Below are positions 15,284 to 26,110 of a stretch of 64,000 bases of DNA, piece by piece. This stretch comes from Neomegalonema sp. (GTDB taxonomy: Bacteria > Pseudomonadota > Alphaproteobacteria > Rhodobacterales > Rhodobacteraceae). The notes beneath the pieces were generated by a model. The model ran no database searches. It saw only the letters and a list, made by a program, of their open reading frames with translations, and had not been told where the DNA came from. How positions within the stretch are numbered: the first letter of the stretch is position 1; every line of letters starts with the position of its first letter. The DNA lies in contig JALEFY010000007.1 of NCBI GenBank assembly GCA_022760435.1, positions 124,001 through 188,000 of the forward strand. Reading direction: 5' to 3'. Both the position numbers and the translations under genes were made by a program.

Positions 15284-17721
15284 AACCCGTCCTTTCGTTG
15301 CAATTGCAGCTTGATGAAGCGAGCAATGCAGCTGTTGTGCTTGCGCACGGGCTCGTCGTCGCGCAATTGCTCGGCCTTTTCCTCGCTCGCCGCATCAGCG
15401 CCCGGATCGGATGCCGCTTCCCCGGACGGAGCGGATACGGCCCGCGAGAGGGTCAGGTCATGGGCACCGCTCTCAAAGCCACGGCCAAGCTCGCAAGCGG
15501 AGGCACGACCGATCTGGTTCTGGATCCGGGTCAGGGTCTCGTTCGACAAAATCCAGCCGAGCTGGAAGTCATATTCGGCGTCATTGAGCGAGACGCTCCA
15601 GACTTGATTGGATTTCATGATGCCCGATGGGCAAATCTCATCGGCCGCGCTTGAGGGGCGACGCCCGGCGAAGCGGATATACCGGCAGCGATCGCCAAAC
15701 TCGCGCCGCACCTCGTTTTGCACCAGTTTCGAGCGCGAGGTGCGCACATTGAGCAGCGCCTTGATCGGCGAGGAGATCTCGCCCAGGGCATAGGATGGCG
15801 CGCGGAACCGGTCTTCGGTCAGATCAAACACGATCAGCCGCAGATCGATGAGCCCGTCTTCATGTTTCTTTTGCAGCAGCCGCATCACCTCGATCGCGGT
15901 TGAGATGCCTGAATTCTCGAAATAACCACCATCGACAAGACGGGCTTTCTGCTCGATCTGCTCTTCTTGCACCGCGCCATTGCCCGGCACGACCACGCGG
16001 CGGGTTTCTTGCAGCGTCACCGATCCGGCGGGGGTGATATAGGGAAAGCGCGCCGACAGGCCCATGACGGTGGAAAGGCGCATGTCGGGCACGCCTTCAA
16101 CCTCGCCCGCATCGTTGCGCGCCGGCACCGCCAAAGTCGCGTAGGAACGCAGATCCGGCCCAAGATCGGGCACGGGCGAGAAGACGAGTTGCCGTCCGCT
16201 ATCGGCCTCGGTCGTGTTCACCATCAGCACCGGCGCGGAGCCAAAGGGTGACCAGTAGCTCAGCAACCCTTCCTCGAGCGGGTTCCCTTCGGAGGTATCG
16301 GCGATATCCGCCCAAGTTTGCTCAAAGGCGCGCTCAAGCGCCACTGCCCGATCAAATTGCGGGATCGGCACTGGCGAGAAGCGGGCGGTCAAATCCGGGA
16401 ACAGCAATGCCGAGGCCAGCGGCGAGAGGAAGTCGCGCTTGAGCAGATCGCGGGTCAATTGCTCGAAATTCACCCCTTCCTCGGTCAGGTTGCCGCAAGG
16501 ATAAGCCTCCGGGTCGTCAACCGCGATATTGGGCGCATAGCGCTGGGCGAGCGAGGTGAACACTGTCGTGCCCACCGCCCCGCCCGATACCCCGCTCATG
16601 GCGAAGACATGCTGGGTGAAATTCGGGCATTCATCCTGCATCCGCGCGAGGAACATCGCCGATTGATAGGCCGCATACAGGCCGCCGCCCTGCGCTGCGA
16701 CCAGATAGACCGGATAGGGCTTGCCCGCTCGCTCAAAGGCGATGCGATCGGCGCGGCCGCGATACCATTGCTCGAATGCCTCTTCGATATCCATCGGCTG
16801 TTCGCCAATCTCTACCGGCTCGATCAGCCGCGCATGGTGATTGTCGTTCAGATCGAAGATCGAGAAGCCAAAGGCGCACAGGATCAGCACGCTCACCGCC
16901 GGGATAGCCCAGCGGTCGTAGAGATAAGAGAGCTGCGCCCAGGCAAAGACCAGCGCGATGAAGAAAAAGCACAGGATCGACAAGGTGCCCAGCGCCTGCG
17001 TGAACGCGATCGGGCTGGTCATCAGATAGACAATCACCCCCAGCAGCGTGAGGCTGAGCAGAACCCGCAAATCGGTGCGCAGCCAGCTATGCTTGAGGTC
17101 GTCATAGAGCTCCGGATTGCCGCCGGTGCGCCGATAACTCCACCAGATCCGCCAGATCGCGAACAACAACCCGACCCCGGCCGCACCGAGCAGGATCATC
17201 CGAACCTGCATGTCCGTCTCAGACAACCCGGCCTGAACCGAGCCCAGCGCCACCCCCAGAGAAGGTGCCGCGCCGAGAAATCGTGGCACCCAGCGCGCGA
17301 CCCGCCCCGGCAAGGAGTTCTCGTGCAGGACATTATTGGCCAGCGGATCAACCAGGGTCAGCACCCGCGCGACATACCAGAGCACGAAGCCTGTCGCCCA
17401 GAGCATCGCAAAAAACGCCGCCACCCGCAGGCGCGCCCCCTCGCCAACCGTGCTATTCACCAGGTCTTCGGCAAAGAGGCGGTAGATCTCATGGATCTGC
17501 CCGGGCAAGGCAAAGACGATGAAGCTGAACAAGGCCACCAGCGCCGGCGCACGGATCACATGCAGCACATTGGACATTTGCCGGTAGCGCGACCGCGTAT
17601 AGAGCGCCGTCGAGGTGACAATATGAACGCTGCTGTCAAAGGCGCCGTCGATCTGCTCTCCGACCGTCTCGACCCCCCGCGTGAGCCAGCGTTCCTGATC
17701 TTGCTCTTGCCGCGTAGCCAT
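15280..17721 (-). CDS. membrane protein with C-terminal patatin-like phospholipase domain
   Basis: 813 residues. The first 290 contain about seven to eight hydrophobic helices (for example ALVALFSFIVFALPG, VAAFFAMLWATGFVLWYVA and the AFTQALGTLSILCFFFIALV region). After about residue 330 comes a patatin fold with a glycine-rich oxyanion loop VAAQGGGLYAAY, nucleophile elbow GVSGG and the acid in VDGGYFENSG, so the Ser-Asp dyad is complete. It should be an inner-membrane acyl hydrolase acting on membrane lipids. It lies 67 bases after rimO and overlaps the downstream hydrolase. A fused multi-helix anchor is less common than soluble patatins. Confidence 0.85.
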   Translation of the reverse strand: MATRQEQDQERWLTRGVETVGEQIDGAFDSSVHIVTSTALYTRSRYRQMSNVLHVIRAPALVALFSFIVFALPGQIHEIYRLFAEDLVNSTVGEGARLRVAAFFAMLWATGFVLWYVARVLTLVDPLANNVLHENSLPGRVARWVPRFLGAAPSLGVALGSVQAGLSETDMQVRMILLGAAGVGLLFAIWRIWWSYRRTGGNPELYDDLKHSWLRTDLRVLLSLTLLGVIVYLMTSPIAFTQALGTLSILCFFFIALVFAWAQLSYLYDRWAIPAVSVLILCAFGFSIFDLNDNHHARLIEPVEIGEQPMDIEEAFEQWYRGRADRIAFERAGKPYPVYLVAAQGGGLYAAYQSAMFLARMQDECPNFTQHVFAMSGVSGGAVGTTVFTSLAQRYAPNIAVDDPEAYPCGNLTEEGVNFEQLTRDLLKRDFLSPLASALLFPDLTARFSPVPIPQFDRAVALERAFEQTWADIADTSEGNPLEEGLLSYWSPFGSAPVLMVNTTEADSGRQLVFSPVPDLGPDLRSYATLAVPARNDAGEVEGVPDMRLSTVMGLSARFPYITPAGSVTLQETRRVVVPGNGAVQEEQIEQKARLVDGGYFENSGISTAIEVMRLLQKKHEDGLIDLRLIVFDLTEDRFRAPSYALGEISSPIKALLNVRTSRSKLVQNEVRREFGDRCRYIRFAGRRPSSAADEICPSGIMKSNQVWSVSLNDAEYDFQLGWILSNETLTRIQNQIGRASACELGRGFESGAHDLTLSRAVSAPSGEAASDPGADAASEEKAEQLRDDEPVRKHNSCIARFIKLQLQRKDGL

Positions 17722-17788
17722 AGCCCGTTTTTCCGTTCCTGTTTAGACGGCGGGCATTCTCCTCATCGGGGCGAGGCTTTCCTCCGAC

Positions 17789-19162
17789 TCACCGCCGCCG
17801 TGCCCAAAGATCGTACTCGCTGGCCTCATCGATTTCGACCTCGATAATGTCCCCGGGGCGCAATGTCTTGAAATCGTCATCGATGAAGACGTTTCCGTCG
17901 ATCTGCGGCGCATCCCAAGGCCCGCGCGCCACCGCGCCCTCGTCATCAACGCTGTCGATGATCACCCGCGCACGCGTCCCGACCCGCTGCGCCAGCCTTT
18001 GCTCGGAAATTTCTTGCGCAGCGGCCATGAACCGGTCGAAGCGTTCCTGCTTGAGCTCTTCGGGCACATGATCGGGCAGATCATTCGCCGCCGCCCCGGC
18101 GACATTCTCGTATTTGAAGCATCCGACCCGGTCGAGCTGCGCCGTCTTGAGCCAGTCGAGCAGATCCTCGAAATCCTGCGCGCTCTCGCCTGGAAAGCCG
18201 ACGATGAAGGTCGAGCGCAGCGTCAGTTCCGGAACTTGCGCCCGCCAGCTCGCGATCTGCTCCAGGGTTTTTTCCTGATTGGCCGGACGCCGCATCGCCT
18301 TGAGCACCTTGGGCGAGCCATGCTGGAAGGGGATGTCGAGATAGGGCAGGATCTTGCCCTCGGCCATGAGCGGCATCAGCTCGCGCACATGCGGATAGGG
18401 GTAGACATAGTGGAGCCGCACCCAGACCCCAAGCTCGCCCAGCGCCGCCGCCAGATCGGTGATATGCGCCCGGCACTCGCGCCCGCGCCAGGTGCTGCTC
18501 GCATGGCCGATATCCACCCCATAGGCCGAGGTGTCCTGACTGATCACGAGCAGCTCCTTCACTCCGCTCTCGACCAGCATCTGCGCCTCGCGCAGCACTG
18601 CCGCCGCCGGGCGCGAGACCAGCTTGCCGCGCAGGTCGGGGATGATGCAGAACCGGCAGGCGTGATTGCAGCCTTCGGAGATCTTCAGATAGGCATAGTG
18701 CTGCGGGGTGAGCTGCACCCTGTCGCTCTGGCGCGGTTGCGGGACCAGATCGACAAAAGGCTCGGCGGCAAGCGGGATCGCCGTCTTGACCGCATCGAGC
18801 ACCGCATCGGCGCCCTGAGGTCCGGTGATTGCCAGTACTTTGGGATGAGCCGCCCGGATCGCGTCCGCATCCTTGCCCATGCAGCCGGTCACGATCACCC
18901 GCCCGTTCTGCGCGATTGCCTCCCCGATCGCCGCCAGGCTCTCGGCCTTGGCGCTGTCGAGAAACCCGCAAGTGTTCACCACCACCGCCGCCGCCCCGTC
19001 ATAGGCATTGGAGAGCGCGTAGCCCTCGGCGCGCAGCCGGGTCAGGATCTGCTCACTATCCACCAGCGCCTTGGGGCAGCCCAGCGAGACCATCCCGATT
19101 TTCGGCGCTGGCGCGAGCGCCCGCGCGGGGTTCGCCCGAGCATCGTCATAAGAATTCGTCAT
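17789..19162 (-). CDS. rimO: ribosomal protein S12 methylthiotransferase RimO
   Basis: RimO adds a methylthio group to the conserved Asp of ribosomal protein S12 using two iron-sulfur clusters and radical SAM chemistry. 457 residues: an N-terminal UPF0004 domain with cysteines in [22 protein letters not shown] and TGCMGKDA; a radical-SAM CxxxCxxC in [14 protein letters not shown]; and a C-terminal TRAM domain ending DLWARRR. The motif [11 protein letters not shown] and the LGCPK start separate it from MiaB. Divergent from the LysR gene, possibly followed by the patatin unit. Confidence 0.96.
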   Translation of the reverse strand: MTNSYDDARANPARALAPAPKIGMVSLGCPKALVDSEQILTRLRAEGYALSNAYDGAAAVVVNTCGFLDSAKAESLAAIGEAIAQNGRVIVTGCMGKDADAIRAAHPKVLAITGPQGADAVLDAVKTAIPLAAEPFVDLVPQPRQSDRVQLTPQHYAYLKISEGCNHACRFCIIPDLRGKLVSRPAAAVLREAQMLVESGVKELLVISQDTSAYGVDIGHASSTWRGRECRAHITDLAAALGELGVWVRLHYVYPYPHVRELMPLMAEGKILPYLDIPFQHGSPKVLKAMRRPANQEKTLEQIASWRAQVPELTLRSTFIVGFPGESAQDFEDLLDWLKTAQLDRVGCFKYENVAGAAANDLPDHVPEELKQERFDRFMAAAQEISEQRLAQRVGTRARVIIDSVDDEGAVARGPWDAPQIDGNVFIDDDFKTLRPGDIIEVEIDEASEYDLWARRR

Positions 19163-19301
19163 GGGCTCCGACTAGCCTCGCTGCGGTTTTTCGTCCATCG
19201 AAAATGAGACCTTTTGCGCCGCTCCGAATCACGAAAGCCCTTCGCTTCTCCAGACAAATGCTATATGTTCACCGCGGGTAAAGTTAATCTACGAGATTTA
19301 G

Positions 19302-20228
19302 ATGAGCGCGACAACCGATCGGATCGAGCTACTCGAAACCTTCGTTCGGATCGCCGAGACCGGTAGCTTTACCGAAGCCGCCCGGCAACTCGAGACGACT
19401 CAGCCGACGGTCAGCCGCCGCGTGCAACAACTCGAAGCCCTGCTGTCTGCCAAGCTTGTTGATCGCAGCACGCAGGGCCTGAGCCTGACCAGCGCGGGGG
19501 CTGGCTTGCTGCCCGAAGCGCGCGAGGTGATCGGACGTTGGCGCGGCCTGTCCGAGATGGCCAATGACGAGAATGGTGAGGTTGTCGGTCTGGTGCGCCT
19601 CGCGGTCAGTTCCGATCTCTCATCGCGGCTGTTGCCGACCTTGCTCGCGCATTTCCTCAGTGAGTTTCCCGATGTGCGGCTCGACATCAAGCAATATGAC
19701 GGCCCCCTTGACCTGGGCGCGGACGGGACGGATTTCGCCCTGCGCATTGGCAAGCAGTCTCGCGATAACGGCGTGGTGCGCGAGATCGGGATGATGCGCC
19801 GCATCCTGGTTTGCGCGCCGAGCCTGAATGACAAGCTCCAGCATTTCTACGGCGCGCCACTGCCGCGCTGCGAGCCGCTGACCCTCGAAGGGGCGCCGCT
19901 GATCACGCATAACGGGCATTATTCAGGTCCGGTGAAATTCACCGATCGCAATGGTGAGGTGGAGGAGATCCGCTTCGACCGGGTGGTCAGTTTCGATGAC
20001 ATGACACCGGTCTTCGAGATGACCCTCGCCGGGGCCGGATTGGCGATCCTGCCCGATTGGCTGGTGCGCGATAGTCTGGCGATGGGCACCTTGATCCATG
20101 TCTGCGAGGATTGGGTCGCCGAAGAGCAACCGATCTCGCTGGTCTGGCAACCCGATCGGCTGCGCTCCACGGCGGCGACCACTTTGATGGAAGCAGTTCA
20201 GGACGGGATCGCCGCGCTGCTGGAATAA
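19302..20228 (+). CDS. LysR-family transcriptional regulator
   Basis: 308 residues. An N-terminal winged helix-turn-helix (about 7-64: ELLETFVRIAETGSFTEAA, then TTQPTVSRRVQQLE) precedes a two-lobed effector domain (about 95-300). The gene is divergent from rimO and converges on rpoH. Usual LysR targets are divergent neighbours, but control of rimO is unlikely, so the regulon is unknown. Confidence 0.93.
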   Translation: MSATTDRIELLETFVRIAETGSFTEAARQLETTQPTVSRRVQQLEALLSAKLVDRSTQGLSLTSAGAGLLPEAREVIGRWRGLSEMANDENGEVVGLVRLAVSSDLSSRLLPTLLAHFLSEFPDVRLDIKQYDGPLDLGADGTDFALRIGKQSRDNGVVREIGMMRRILVCAPSLNDKLQHFYGAPLPRCEPLTLEGAPLITHNGHYSGPVKFTDRNGEVEEIRFDRVVSFDDMTPVFEMTLAGAGLAILPDWLVRDSLAMGTLIHVCEDWVAEEQPISLVWQPDRLRSTAATTLMEAVQDGIAALLE

Positions 20229-20231
20229 AGA

Positions 20232-20262
20232 AAAGCGCCCGCTTGGAGCAAACGGGCGCTTT
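20232..20262. terminator. bidirectional terminator between LysR gene and rpoH
   Basis: A perfect 10-bp stem AAAGCGCCCG / CGGGCGCTTT with an 11-base loop lies just after the LysR stop (20228) and about 40 bases beyond the rpoH stop. A-rich on one side and T-rich on the other, it can serve both converging transcripts. Confidence 0.75.
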
Positions 20263-20300
20263 GGTGATCCTTTCTCGCAAAGTGGGCCGTCGTGTCGAGG

Positions 20301-21197
20301 TCAAACCTCGGCGAGCAACCCTTTCTCCTGCGCCAGTTCGCGCATCTTCAGTTGCAGCTTTTCGAAAGCCCGAACCTCGATCTGGCGGATACGCTCGCGG
20401 CTCACCCCATATTCCTTGGAGAGCTCCTCCAGCGTCACCGGCTCATCGCGCAAGCGGCGTTCGGTGAGAATGTGCTGCTCGCGCTCATTGAGGTCTTCCA
20501 TCGCCTTGATCAGCAATTCCTTGCGCTCATCGAACTCCTGCTGCTCGGCATAGGCCGCCGCCTGATCGGCATCCTCATCCGCGAGCCAGTCCTGCCATTC
20601 CGAGGCCCCCTCGCCATCGGTTTTCAGAGGCGCATTAAGGGACGCATCGCCGCCACCCGAGAGGCGGCGGTTCATCATGTCCACTTCGTCCTCGGTGACG
20701 CTGAGCTTCTTGGCAATCGCAGCGCGGTTTTCCGGGCTCAGATCGCCCTCTTCCAGCGCCCCGATCTTGCCCTTGAGCCGGCGCAGGTTGAAGAACAGTT
20801 TCTTCTGAGCCGCCGTGGTCCCCATCTTCACCAGGCTCCAGGAACGCAGGATATACTCTTGAATGGACGCCCGGATCCACCACATCGCATAGGTGGCAAG
20901 GCGAAAGCCCTTATCCGGATCGAAGCGCTTGACCGCCTGCATCAGGCCCACATTGGCTTCTGCGATCACTTCGGAGATCGGCAGACCATAGCCGCGATAT
21001 CCCATCGCGATCTTTGCCGCGAGGCGCAGATGCGAGGTCACGAGTTGGTGCGCGGACTCGCGGTCATCATGCTCGACCCAGGCTTTGGCGAGCAGAAATT
21101 CCTGTTCTTTTTCCAGCATCGGAAATTTGCGAATTTCCGAAAGATAGGTGCTCAGGCCGCTTTCCGAGGCCAGGGTCGGCAAATTTCCAGACGCCAT
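20301..21197 (-). CDS. rpoH: heat-shock sigma factor RpoH
   Basis: 298 residues. Region 2 is intact (GLMQAVKRFDPDKGFRLATY, then AMWWIRASIQEYIL), followed by the RpoH box QKKLFFNLRRLK that distinguishes sigma-32 from RpoD, and region 4 with an HTH in TLEELSKEYGVSRERIRQIE. It directs RNA polymerase to heat-shock and oxidative-stress promoters. Alphaproteobacteria often have more than one RpoH; position next to rluD fits the common RpoH-I locus. It is downstream of rluD on the same strand, 213 bases away. Confidence 0.95.
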   Translation of the reverse strand: MASGNLPTLASESGLSTYLSEIRKFPMLEKEQEFLLAKAWVEHDDRESAHQLVTSHLRLAAKIAMGYRGYGLPISEVIAEANVGLMQAVKRFDPDKGFRLATYAMWWIRASIQEYILRSWSLVKMGTTAAQKKLFFNLRRLKGKIGALEEGDLSPENRAAIAKKLSVTEDEVDMMNRRLSGGGDASLNAPLKTDGEGASEWQDWLADEDADQAAAYAEQQEFDERKELLIKAMEDLNEREQHILTERRLRDEPVTLEELSKEYGVSRERIRQIEVRAFEKLQLKMRELAQEKGLLAEV

Positions 21198-21410
21198 GTG
21201 TCATCCCCTCCTGCCATGATCCCGGGCACTCAACCTTCCGGGACGAGAATTTTGGTGGTCACCACCGTCCAAAACGAAGATTTAGAAACGAGGCGGTGGA
21301 GTTCAAGGATCGAACCTCCCTCCAACACGGTCAAATCAAGCATTTGCGAACGATGATTGACGCCCAAACACGGCGATTGGTTCCATTCGAGGTAACAATC
21401 GGCGGTCTGG

Positions 21411-22524
<1,114 letters not shown>

Positions 22525-22526
<2 letters not shown>

Positions 22527-22851
22527 GGCCGATACTCCCCAGACGGAAATGGAAGAAGACTTCCCCGAAGACCCGCGCCTTGCGACGATGCGGCGGCTGG
22601 TGACAGGGATGCTCTGGGCGATGATCATCGGCATCACCACCATCACCCTTACGCTGGTCTGGAAGATCAAGCAAACCCCGGTGCAGGCGGTTACCGGCCT
22701 GCAACCGGGCGAGCGGCTGGTGAGCGCCGAGGCGACGGCCGAGCGCGTGAGCCTCACCATTCAGGGCGCCGATGGCTCCAGCCGGGTGGTGGTGCTCGAT
22801 GGCAAGACCTTCCTGCCCCTCGCGCAGATCGAGGGCGCGGCGCCGAAGTAG
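22525..22851 (+). CDS. small membrane protein (DUF6476-like)
   Basis: 108 residues: an acidic N-terminus, one transmembrane helix (about 24-46, within VTGMLWAMIIGITTITLTLV), then a small soluble domain rich in beta strands. A protein of this type divergent from rluD is common in Rhodobacteraceae. The start codon is fixed by AAGGA about 7 bases upstream and overlaps the rluD start codon. Function is unknown. Confidence 0.85.
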
Positions 22852-22942
22852 CGCCGAGCACGGTTTTGATCCCAGCCATTCATTCTTCCCAAGTGACTGA
22901 TCTTGTGGTTGTTGAATGCAGGATTTTTCACAGGAGCGTTCA

Positions 22943-23410
22943 GTGAGTCGTTTAATCGCTATCGGCCTCTTGGCACTGTTTCTGACACCGGCACTTTCGT
23001 ACGCGGAAGAGCCGATTACAATCCGTTGCAAGCCGGATAGCTATGCCGACGTGGAGAATTTCGACGGAGCAGAGTATCAGATTTCGCGGAGCGGAATATT
23101 CCACAACTTCCGTAATATCTGTGGGTCAAGAAACATCGGTATCGGGAAGATTTTTGGTGAATGCTCCGTAACGGAAAAACAAATCATTATTGCAAGTTAC
23201 TCTAGCTACGATAAAGGTGATCCTAGGGAAAACTGTTTGCGCGCCCAAATCGTCAACCAAAGATATAAAACAATAGATCGTGTCACCGGAAGGTATAGCG
23301 AGAGGAGCACAATATATTCGCCCGCAAATGGCTGCAAGCCTGAGATCCAATACTATGAGCACGGGCTTTGCCGAAGAGTTGAAAATCCCAAGAAGCTGGT
23401 GCTGTTCTAA
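22943..23410 (+). CDS. hypothetical secreted protein, AT-rich
   Basis: 155 residues from a GTG at 22943 with AGGAG 7 bases upstream; an ATG at 22916 in frame would add nine residues before the signal peptide and lacks a site. Signal peptide SRLIAIGLLALFLTPALSYA, then a Cys-containing domain (about five Cys). Codon use and base composition are markedly more AT-rich than neighbours, suggesting acquisition. No family recognised. Confidence 0.7.
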   Translation: MSRLIAIGLLALFLTPALSYAEEPITIRCKPDSYADVENFDGAEYQISRSGIFHNFRNICGSRNIGIGKIFGECSVTEKQIIIASYSSYDKGDPRENCLRAQIVNQRYKTIDRVTGRYSERSTIYSPANGCKPEIQYYEHGLCRRVENPKKLVLF

Positions 23411-23470
23411 AGTCCTTACGGAAAGCCGTTTTGGCCGCAAATTACGGGCTGATCGGGGATCGGCCGCATA

Positions 23471-23508
23471 ATCACCGTCCAGAACATCACCGCCCGGAAC
23501 ATCACTCG
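23471..23508. repeat. 15-bp tandem repeat, 2.5 copies
   Basis: ATCACCGTCCAGAAC, ATCACCGCCCGGAAC, then ATCACTCG. It runs into the stop codon region of the lipoprotein gene on the minus strand. Confidence 0.7.
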
Positions 23509-23966
23509 CAAAGCGACTTCCAACTGCCTTTCACTCTGCGTTTGACGTGTTCGTGCAGTTTCTCACCGTATTCGCCATAATAGATTCCCGCGAAGGTCGC
23601 GACTTTTCCAGGAACCGATACGATCGTGAATCGAACCTGGGGACGGGTCGGGTCGGATTTATGAGCGAGATCGACAATGCGCTCCTTGCCGGGTTTGCCG
23701 TCGAAGTCGCGCTCGCTCCACTCCCCGTCTCCGATCACGATCAGGTCTGGCTCGATGCCATTCGGCCCTGTCCAACACGCTTGTGCATCACCAAGGATAC
23801 GCTCTTGATAGTCCTGCGTTGCGCGCAGGATGTTTGCGTTCGGACGAGGTTTCAAATAATAGACTTGTAGCTGCGGTGACCCATCCTCCTTCGACTGGAA
23901 CCTTCGGCCGCTACAGCCCACCAGCAGTCCAAATGCTACGATCAGTAGTATAATACTCTTCATCAT
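23502..23966 (-). CDS. hypothetical lipoprotein
   Basis: 154 residues with a hydrophobic N-terminus and lipobox LLVGC (Cys18), so it should be lipidated in the outer or inner membrane. The rest has no recognised fold; one Cys in AQACWTGPNG and one near the C-terminus. Convergent with the secreted-protein gene at 22943 and also relatively AT-rich. Confidence 0.75.
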   Translation of the reverse strand: MMKSIILLIVAFGLLVGCSGRRFQSKEDGSPQLQVYYLKPRPNANILRATQDYQERILGDAQACWTGPNGIEPDLIVIGDGEWSERDFDGKPGKERIVDLAHKSDPTRPQVRFTIVSVPGKVATFAGIYYGEYGEKLHEHVKRRVKGSWKSLCE

Positions 23967-24054
23967 CGCCCCTCCTATGCGAATACGGTTCAGTCTCCGA
24001 TTGTGCGGGAGATGTCATCAGACGACACCCCCCGAAATCGCGCGGGATTGGCGC

Positions 24055-24714
24055 TTACTTGCCCAGCGCCGCTGCGATGCTTGGGCGGCTCAGCAGCTCC
24101 GAGAAGTGCTTTTGCGCCTGGCGGATGGCGACTTCGCCATTGCTCGAGGGCAGCATGTTGATCTGCTCGCCCGAGCCGCCATTGCCGGAGATGTTTTCTT
24201 CAGCCAGAAGCTGATTATTGGCATCATAGATGCGCGCGGTCAGGTTCCAGTGCATGGTGACCTGGATCGCGACATCCGATTTCCACTCGTCCATTTCCAG
24301 CAGCAGCGTGCGGGATTTGCCAAGGCCCAGCGCCTTGCTCCGCGCCGCCTCATAGCTCGTGCCGGGCTCGAGCAGCACCGGCACCGCCTGCGCACCGGCA
24401 TTCTTCAGGCTGTTGGTTAGCATCACCGTCATGTCCTGCGCCAATGGCTGGCCACTAACAGTCGTCACATCGAACGGATTGCCGTAGCCGCCGCGCTGCA
24501 AGCCGACGAAATCGGGATCCTTGTCCCCGCTGACGATATACGGGCGCTCATCGACCACCGCGACCGCCACATCCTGCGTCAATGCCGAGCCAAGCGACAT
24601 CTGCGCGGTCGAGTAGTCGTATTTGTTGCCAAAGGCGCAGCCGCTCACCATCGCCGCGAGCACCAGCGCCAGCAGCGCCGACGCGATCCGCATGACCGTT
24701 TTTCCCATCATCAT
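24055..24714 (-). CDS. hypothetical lipoprotein
   Basis: 219 residues from ATG at 24714 (GGGAG about 8 bases upstream); signal and lipobox MVSGC (Cys26). The mature protein contains strand-rich segments (VAVAVVDERPYIVSGDKDPD, then TLLLEMDEWKSDVAIQVTMH) and resembles envelope assembly lipoproteins in general shape. I cannot assign a family. Divergent from the GGDEF gene with about 200 bases between. Confidence 0.72.
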   Translation of the reverse strand: MMMGKTVMRIASALLALVLAAMVSGCAFGNKYDYSTAQMSLGSALTQDVAVAVVDERPYIVSGDKDPDFVGLQRGGYGNPFDVTTVSGQPLAQDMTVMLTNSLKNAGAQAVPVLLEPGTSYEAARSKALGLGKSRTLLLEMDEWKSDVAIQVTMHWNLTARIYDANNQLLAEENISGNGGSGEQINMLPSSNGEVAIRQAQKHFSELLSRPSIAAALGK

Positions 24715-24920
24715 CTTGTTCGCTCCCATTGTATTTCCCGGTAACCAGTCTTTCCCTGCGCCCGTCGTTAGGCAAAATCCCCCATCGAGTCGAGATTTTT
24801 CCGCCCCCGTCCCACCATGCGCCGCCGCCGTTAGCCGCCACGCCAGTAGTCTTAGCGGTTCCACAACCAATTTTTGAAATACTGTCCCGTAATGTGGGCA
24901 TTCGGGAATGAACGGGTCCG

Positions 24921-25952
24921 ATGACAACCGAGAAAACATACGACTTCGCGCATGCGGAAAAGCTTGCCTTGACGGTCCTCGACACCGCGCGGGCGCATAA
25001 CACGCCGCTGGTGCCGGAAGCTTATCGGGTCTGGTTCGAATACGCCGCGGGGACCCAGCCGAGCCTGAAAGAACGCATCGACGCCATCGTCGAGACCGCG
25101 CAGCGGGTTTCTCCGCCGGAACTGCGCCGCGTGCATGAGGAATTCTTTGAAGCCGAGATGCCCGATAGCGGCATGGACCGCCTGACCAACCGGCTCAATG
25201 CGGAGCTCGAAGACGTCATCCAGCTCCTGCAAAGCAACCTGTCCTCTCAATCGGATTTCATGGGCACTCTGGGCGAGGTTGATCAGCAACTCTCGGTCGA
25301 GACCCAGGCCAAGGATCTCAAGACCCTCGTCACCCTGCTGCTCGCGAAGAACCGCCAGTTCTACGAGAACTCGCGCGAGTTCCACGATCACCTCCAGAAC
25401 GCCGATGACGAGATCAAGCAGATCCGCCGTGAGCTGGAGGAATTGCGTCAGGATGCCTTTGTCGATCACCTGACCCAGATCCCCAACCGGCGCCATCTCG
25501 ACAAGATCCTGCGCGAAGAGATGGACCGCGCGCGTCAAAGCAAGAAGCCGCTTTGCCTCGCGATCGCCGATGTCGATCACTTCAAGAAGTTCAATGACAC
25601 CTGGGGCCACCATATCGGCGATGTGGTCCTCAAGCAGACCGCACGCATCCTGAGCCGCAATGTAAAGGGGCGCGACACTGCCGGTCGGTTCGGCGGTGAG
25701 GAATTCATGATCATCCTGCCCGAGACCTCTTTGCGCAATGCCCGCAATCTGTGCGATCAGATGCGCAAGACGCTGGAAAAGCTGAGCTTTGTCATCAAGA
25801 GCTCGAACCAGCACATCAAGGATGTCACCGCATCATTCGGCGTGACCGTCATGCGCCCCGATGACAATGAAGCCAGCTTGATCGAACGGGCAGACAAGCA
25901 TCTGTACAAGGCCAAGGAAAACGGCCGCAACCGCATCGTCGCTTCCGACTGA
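24921..25952 (+). CDS. GGDEF diguanylate cyclase
   Basis: 343 residues. A helical N-terminal domain (1-170, probably coiled coil after about 125) precedes a GGDEF domain with RFGGEEFMI (GGEEF 258-262), an active signature. The classical RxxD inhibitory site is replaced by KGRD (249-252), so product inhibition may be absent. It has no membrane segment or named sensory domain; the N-terminal half resembles that of other alphaproteobacterial cytoplasmic cyclases. Followed by a strong terminator. Confidence 0.92.
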   Translation: MTTEKTYDFAHAEKLALTVLDTARAHNTPLVPEAYRVWFEYAAGTQPSLKERIDAIVETAQRVSPPELRRVHEEFFEAEMPDSGMDRLTNRLNAELEDVIQLLQSNLSSQSDFMGTLGEVDQQLSVETQAKDLKTLVTLLLAKNRQFYENSREFHDHLQNADDEIKQIRRELEELRQDAFVDHLTQIPNRRHLDKILREEMDRARQSKKPLCLAIADVDHFKKFNDTWGHHIGDVVLKQTARILSRNVKGRDTAGRFGGEEFMIILPETSLRNARNLCDQMRKTLEKLSFVIKSSNQHIKDVTASFGVTVMRPDDNEASLIERADKHLYKAKENGRNRIVASD

Positions 25953-26016
25953 GCCCGCCATCGCGGCTCGTCTCCCTCACGCCCGGAGCACTCATCGAAG
26001 TGCCAGCGTTGCGCAG

Positions 26017-26053
26017 AAAACCCCGACGCCAGAACTGGCGCCGGGGTTTTTCT
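26017..26053 (+). terminator. Rho-independent terminator after GGDEF gene
   Basis: AAAACCCCGACGCCA-GAAC-TGGCGCCGGGGTTTTTC: a 15-bp stem with one mismatch and a T-run. Its A-rich left arm could also terminate the converging gene ending at 26111. Confidence 0.88.
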
Positions 26054-26110
26054 TTGGAAAGCCTGAGCCTCCTGCGCCCCCCGTTCAGGGGGCGGGGCAG
26101 CGGTCAAAGG

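Noticed and set aside
16318-17847. Open frame opposite the patatin membrane protein
   Set aside because: Gln/Arg-rich shadow; the real protein has helices and an active-site dyad.
21198-21410. Sigma-32 promoter upstream of rpoH
   Set aside because: A CTTGAA was seen but no matching -10 at the required spacing.
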